Source: Rhabdophis nuchalis (lineage: Eukaryota; Chordata; Lepidosauria; Squamata; Natricidae). Taken from it: DNA of 64,000 nucleotides. Made by a program: the position numbers and the translations under genes. The notes under the pieces are model-generated. The model searched no databases. It was not told the DNA's origin and saw only the letters and a list, made by a program, of their open reading frames with translations. Location: positions 76,098,715-76,162,714 of the forward strand of contig CM077646.1 in assembly GCA_039707465.1 (NCBI GenBank), read 5' to 3'. Positions 58,980 through 64,000 of this stretch are shown here, in pieces; position 1 is the stretch's first letter; each line of letters starts with the position of its first letter.

Positions 58980-59299
58980 TATACAGCAATGACTAAGTAA
59001 TAGAGGAAGAAAATTAATACCATTTTTATTTTACTATTTTTCAATAGATGACTTTTTAAAATATATTTTCAGCTATAATAAAGACTAAATTAACTAGGTA
59101 AAGACTTCCATCCTGTCAGGCAAATCCATAATTTTTTATTTCAAGAATGTTGGGAAGAGAGCCTCTGTAGCTTCAGCTTTCATTTGATGGAATTTTAATT
59201 TATTGGAAAAAGTGGAACAGTAAGCAGATTAGAGAAAGTCTGGGTTATATAAAAAAATCAGCAGTTTTCTTTCATGTTTGTAAAATGAAAGTAGCATTC
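58980..59299. other. unclassified intron sequence
   Basis: Nothing recognised. Confidence 0.5.
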
Positions 59300-59307
59300 A
59301 TCTAGTA

Positions 59308-59456
59308 CAGGGATCTCCAACCTTTGCAACTTTAAGTCTGAAGGACTTCAGCTCCCAGAGTTCTCCAGCCAGCTTTGCTTCAAACTCTTTGCTGGCTGGA
59401 GAACTCTGGGAGCTGAAGTCCTTCAGACTTAAAGTTGCAAAGGTTGGAGACCCCTG
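59308..59456. mobile_element. hairpin hAT-like MITE, 149 bp, perfect duplication
   Basis: 66-bp arms identical at 65 positions around a 17-nt loop. Ends cagggatctcc and ggagacccctg. atctagta on both sides (59300-59307 and 59457-59464). Confidence 0.95.
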
Positions 59457-59539
59457 ATCTAGTACATTAACTTCTGGTAAAAGGCTGCTAGCTTTTTGTC
59501 CCATTTGATGACAACAAATACACAAATTTGTAGGCTATA

Positions 59540-59791
59540 CCATATTTTCCCGAAAATAAGACAGCGTCTTATTTTCTTTTGACCCTCGAAATAAGCGCTT
59601 GGCCTTAATTTGGGGGAGATTTTATTATTTTTGAGATGCAGGAGGTGGCGAGCATGGTCACCTCATGGCTGCTGCTGTGTTGCAATATTTTGGGGGAGGG
59701 CTTATTTTTGGGGAAGGGCTTATTTGGCACATATGCTCAAAAGCCCAATTGGGCTTATTATCCGGGGAGATCTTATTTGGGGGAAAACAGG
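59540..59791. mobile_element. TA-flanked MITE of a second family
   Basis: Ends ccatattttcccgaaaataag and ttatttgggggaaaacagg are imperfect inverted repeats. TA precedes the left end. Interior repeats 'gggcttattt' several times. Confidence 0.65.
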
Positions 59792-60795
59792 TTATTTATT
59801 TATTTTTATTCATTCATAAATCAGTATTTAACTTTTATAAATATTAGCAGGATAATTGATAAACACTTAAAGCAGAAATATATTTAATTTCAATAAAATT
59901 GTTCAAGATAAGAGCTGCAGAAATGTATGGCTGCTTGGGAACAGAATACACACTTTGGAAATAATATGCCAGGTGCTTTCGTTAACAGCAAAAGCAGGCA
60001 AGTTCAAACACCCAAGACTCTCTAATACCTTTTAGCTTCATTGGGGCATTCACCTTTCTCAGCAAAGAAACATAAATGAATGTGGTTGCTTCTTTATATT
60101 GCTCTAATTCATGCTTAAATCCTTGTTTAAGTGGGAAATTCTTTGTCACGTCCCAAACCTAAATGCATCAACTGAAAGAACGATTTATTTTTGCCCCCAT
60201 TTTTTGTCTGTCAATTCTTTCTCTTTTGTCCAAATGTAGATAGCCTTCAGAGCAAAGTTCAAACTCTATTCTTATGTAGTTCTTTCACATGTACTTTTCT
60301 CCTTTCTCTCAACATTCTAACATTTTAGCTTAAGAAAATCTGGAGGACTAATATAAATGGCAATGTCATAAAGGATGGGAAAAGAGTCAGAAGTCTATAT
60401 GCTTATACATCTTTGGCACTAATGAATTAAATTAAGAAGATTTCCCATCAGTGAACTGTCATTTTGTTTCCTTAAAAGCTGAGTCACTGCTTATTCAGCT
60501 AATCTTTGATGGTAAATTGATCAATCCAGAGCCTTTGCCGGAAATAATACAAAGCCGGAAGTGTTTCTACTACAAGGCAGATCATCTGGGCACCTGTTTT
60601 AAAGCCTCAAGTTTTGTGTAGAAGTATTTATTTCTCTTCACCTTTGGTTGGGTTCAATCACTCAAAGAGATGCATTTCCTTTTATCTAATTAAACCAAGA
60701 TGCTATTCTGGTTTGTCTTGTACGTGTAAAGTGTCTTAAAAATTTAGTTGTGCACCAGACTATTTCAATTCCAGAGTCCATAATAATGGTTAAGC
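59792..60795. other. unclassified intron sequence
   Basis: TTTA run at about 59792-59810; otherwise nothing. Confidence 0.45.
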
Positions 60796-60802
60796 ATCTA
60801 TT

Positions 60803-61245
60803 CAGGGGTGCCATCACATCATCATCACGTGATGTATCGTGACTTTCACCCCTTCACTAAACTGGGTATGGGCTTGGCCAGTGTGTGATGCATCTGGCCT
60901 GTGGGCTCTGTGGCGGGCCCTGCCCTTTGGAACGACCTACCCCCTGAACTCCGGACCATCACCGACCTCCGCCTCTTCCGCCAATGTCTAAAGACATATT
61001 TTTTTCATCAAGCCGGCCTAGCCTTACCTCCCATGGGGACTTTTAGAAAAGTTTTAAATTGGGTTTTTAATAATTGGTTTTAGCATAGGACTGGGATTAT
61101 TTAATATGTATTTTAAATTATTTATCCATTTTCTATTTTGTATATATTAAATCTCCTGTGCGCCGCCCTGGGTCCTCTGCGGAGAAGGGCGGGATATAAA
61201 TGTAATAAAATAAAATAAAAAATAAAAATAAGTTTAACACCCCTG
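60803..61245. mobile_element. hAT-like MITE split by an L2 fragment
   Basis: Left part caggggtgccatcacatc to about 60907; right part agtttaacacccctg (61231-61245). atctatt occurs on both sides (60796-60802 and 61246-61252). Same subfamily as 28678. Confidence 0.75.
60908..61230 (+). mobile_element. short L2 LINE 3' end inside a MITE
   Basis: Reads SVAGPALWNDLPPELR and FRQCLKTYFFHQAGLA, then a 3' UTR ending 'gggatataaatgtaataaaa'. Very close to the copy at 20110-20448. Confidence 0.85.
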
Positions 61246-61263
61246 ATCTATTCAGTCTCCCCT

Positions 61264-62316
61264 AGGTATAGGTGGACCAGCTGGTTTCGCACTGGTTCGC
61301 CTGAACCGGTGGCAGAAATTTTGCCCAATTTGGAGAACCAGTAGCAATGGCCAGCTTGCCATGCCCCCAAACTGGTTCCGCTGTCACCGGTTGCTCACCC
61401 CGCTTGCCCAGTCACCGCTCACTTGCCACTCACTCTACTTGGATTTGCAAGGCAATGGGATGTGCATGCGTGAAGAACATGGCGGTGATGGCAGCCGCTA
61501 TGTTCTTTGCTGACTGGAGGAGTTTTCAGCAGCCTGCGGTCAGCTGCCAGCCTCTTTGAGAGCTGCTTTGCAAAGTGGCTCTCAAAGAGGCCAAAAACTC
61601 TGGTCAGCTTGCCTTCTGGACTCTATATCAGCTGCCGTGGAAGGTAAGCAACCAAAGAGGTGGTGGTGGTGGGAGGAAGTGAGGCTAGGGCTGGAGTTTA
61701 GGAGGGGAAACGGGAGCGATGGCAAAGGGATTGTGGGGGTAGATATGGAAAAATCCTTTAAAAATTCCTACTTTTCCTATGGGCATGGCTTGGTGGGGCC
61801 ATGTGACTAAGTGGTTGTGGGCATGTGACGTCAAGTTTGCCACGTCCACTCAGTCACATGGCCCCTCCACCTAGCCACGCCCACTGAACTGGTAGTGAAC
61901 ATTTTTGAAACCCACCACTGAGGTAGACTTCATCTTAAGATCACAATTGGGTCCAGAATTTATGTTGTTAAGCAAGGCAGTTGTTAAGTGAGTTGTGCCT
62001 GATTTTACAACCTTTTTTTAACCATGGTTGTTAAGCAAATGTCTGCAGTTAAGTGAATTACGCAGTCATTAAGCAAATCCAGCTTTTCTCATTGACTTTG
62101 CTTGTCAAAGGCCAGCTGGGGAAGTCTCAAATGATGATCATGTGACTCCAGGACACTGCAACCATTGTAAGAACATCCCCAGTTGTCGAGTACCTGAATT
62201 TTGATCACATCATCATGGGGACTCTGTGATGGTTGTAAGTGTAAGTTACTTTTTTCACTGCTATTGTAACTATGAATGATAATTAAATGAATGGTTGTTA
62301 AGTCAAAGACTCCCTG
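61264..62316. mobile_element. TA-flanked MITE with a hAT-like insertion near its left end
   Basis: The main body is 61921-62316 and ends ttaagtcaaagactccctg with TA outside. The left end (aggtata at 61264) appears cut from it by the hAT-like element. Confidence 0.65.
61270..61920. mobile_element. hAT-like MITE, about 650 bp
   Basis: Left end near aggtggaccagctgg, right end tgaaacccaccactg. Contains 'agaaccagtagcaatggc' and tandem-like 'gccacgcccactgaactgg'. Flanks (aggtata and aggtaga) agree only in part. Confidence 0.55.
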
Positions 62317-62318
62317 TA

Positions 62319-64000
62319 CTGTGAACTTATATACTATATGCATGCTCATTTATCTGCACTTGTTTATCTTCAATGAAGCAATCCTCAAAAATGTTAATTT
62401 TGATTATCCAAACCAGCCAAATAGAAATCAAAGATTATGTAGCAGGCTTGCTTTAATTACAATTGGGCTTAGCTACAGCTTTAGCATACCCATACAATAA
62501 TAAATTATGATTACTATTTGATCGCATCAATGCCAGAGTAGGAGATGTGTGATGAAAATAAGCTTTTTTCTTGTAATACTGAACATTTAAAGTTCTGCTT
62601 GAATGGAGTTAAGATATGTCTTGTTTGTTTATATTACCTTTTTAAAATACAAAATCATATCTAAAATGCACATGCAAGGATATTGAACAATCATTCTAGC
62701 AATGACACACAGTAGGTTTTAAATTATTTATTTACAGTTTAAAATCCCTGATTAGGATTTCTCAGAGCAGACATATTTTTTAAAAAAATGTAAAATACTC
62801 ATCTTGCTATTCCTTTTTCTGGCAAATAGCATTATGCAAAGAGCATAACCAAAGTAATTTTTTTAAAAAAGAGGGCGGGGGAAGGAAATCTAAATAGTGT
62901 ATGCTAACTATTCGCTATATTTCTCCATTTCTTTCTGTTCTTGCAAACTATTTTTGATTCTGCTACATCCACACCCTGATCAATACATTGCTATTTGTCC
63001 TTAAAATTGACCAGCTTTCTTATTTGGAAGATCTCATCAATTCTGTGCAGTGACAGTTTTCTTACTGCACCATTCTTCTTTCCTTCATATATTTTCTTTG
63101 TGATGTAATCCTCTTTCATTCCAACATACCCACCCACCAATGCTCTTCTTTTATAATGGTCATCCACTGAATATTGAACCCATGTTCACCCAGCACCCAT
63201 TTATTCTTGGCTTTCTCTTCTTGTTTCCCCACACATTATTATCCCATTCTCACACATTCAGCTAACTCACTTCTGTAAATATTAGCTATTTTCATTTCCC
63301 ACCCAAACAGTTGTTCTCTACCACACACCACATGGTATCCACCATGATATTTTTGAAAGAAGAACAAATCACAGCCAATCCATTGTCACCTGCTCTGCCT
63401 TTTATCTGCCTTGCAGAATAAAAGATTTTAGAGCAGAAGATTCAAAAGGGAAAGAATGAGTTCAAGCCAACCTTCCTTGGTGGGTATTGTCATAGTTTTT
63501 ATCCTCACTACTCAACCGTTCTTCTCTGGTTCCCATCAGATAAACTTATTTTGGCAAAGGGACCCCAAGTGTTAAGTGTCAGATATGTATTTGTTTTCCA
63601 TTGTAGCAGATGAAACATTTGTGATTTAATATGTGCACAGTGATTATTAGGACAAAGCTCACAATTTGCTTTGTTTCCATTAAGAACAAACTGTTCAGTA
63701 GAACAAACGTTCATTAGGATGAAGTTCAGTAGAAATCAAAATGAAAGCTCTTGGCACTCTCCACTTGTTTGAATTTCTTTTTCATCTGGGGCTTTAAGAA
63801 AATAATTCAAGCTACATTTGGCAGCTCTTTTCACAATCAGTGATGCAGGTGGTGTTTTCCTGTCACTTACGCTTTATAAAAATGGCTAGAAAGTATTGTT
63901 TTGTTTGAAAAAGTCATAGTTCAGTTGGACTGAAGAAATTGAACATCAGAAAAAGGCAATGGGAATTTGATAGGCAGAGGCAAATACTGCAAAGTTTAGC
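62319..64000. other. unclassified intron sequence to window end
   Basis: AT-rich, no ERC2 exon and no recognised repeat. C/T-rich stretch at 63030-63330. Confidence 0.5.

Overview
This is vertebrate nuclear DNA, AT-rich and gene-poor. It is almost certainly from a squamate reptile (lizard or snake). The basis is the repeat content: Sauria-type tRNA SINEs, BovB (RTE) 3' ends, CR1, L2 and L1 LINE pieces, Penelope-like retroelements, and dense hAT and TA-flanked MITEs. I cannot name the species.

Only one protein-coding exon is supported. The segment 750-1553 on the + strand is an internal exon carrying the end of the 5' UTR and the first 219 codons of ERC2 (CAST/ELKS2, a presynaptic active-zone scaffold). 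It sits between a clear 3' splice site (749/750) and a consensus 5' splice site (1553/1554). Positions 1-749 are the end of the upstream intron. From 1554 to the end of the window I read one very large ERC2 intron, because no other ERC2-like exon is visible.

The intron is a layered record of transposition. At least nineteen short non-autonomous hAT-like elements have 8-bp target-site duplications (perfect or 7/8) that can be read directly. Three are near-perfect 66-bp-arm hairpins. TA-flanked (Tc1/mariner-like) MITEs lie at 44880, 46369, 55449, 58048 and about 61264, and two or three carry hAT insertions. The 58.0-59.0 kb block is nested three to four deep. Autonomous-element fragments include a Penelope-like element at 7.0-8.9 kb (minus strand; RT-like and GIY-YIG-like segments recognisable). 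L2 C-terminal RT fragments lie at 12.2, 19.9, 26.2 and 60.9 kb, several with open reading frames. CR1 fragments lie at 17.6, 21.3, 29.5, 33.1 and 49.9 kb, an L1 ORF2 fragment at 22.8-23.3 kb, and BovB 3' ends at 37.0 and 55.0 kb. Penelope terminal sequences at 4.1 and 32.4 kb retain hammerhead-ribozyme-like folds.

No novel multi-gene system is present. The most interesting signals are (i) hairpin hAT elements whose two arms match far better within a copy than between copies, (ii) hAT-ended MITEs whose interior resembles the TA-flanked family, (iii) decayed hammerhead folds in Penelope termini, and (iv) non-repetitive stretches near 37.6-38.1 kb and 49.2-49.4 kb that could be regulatory.
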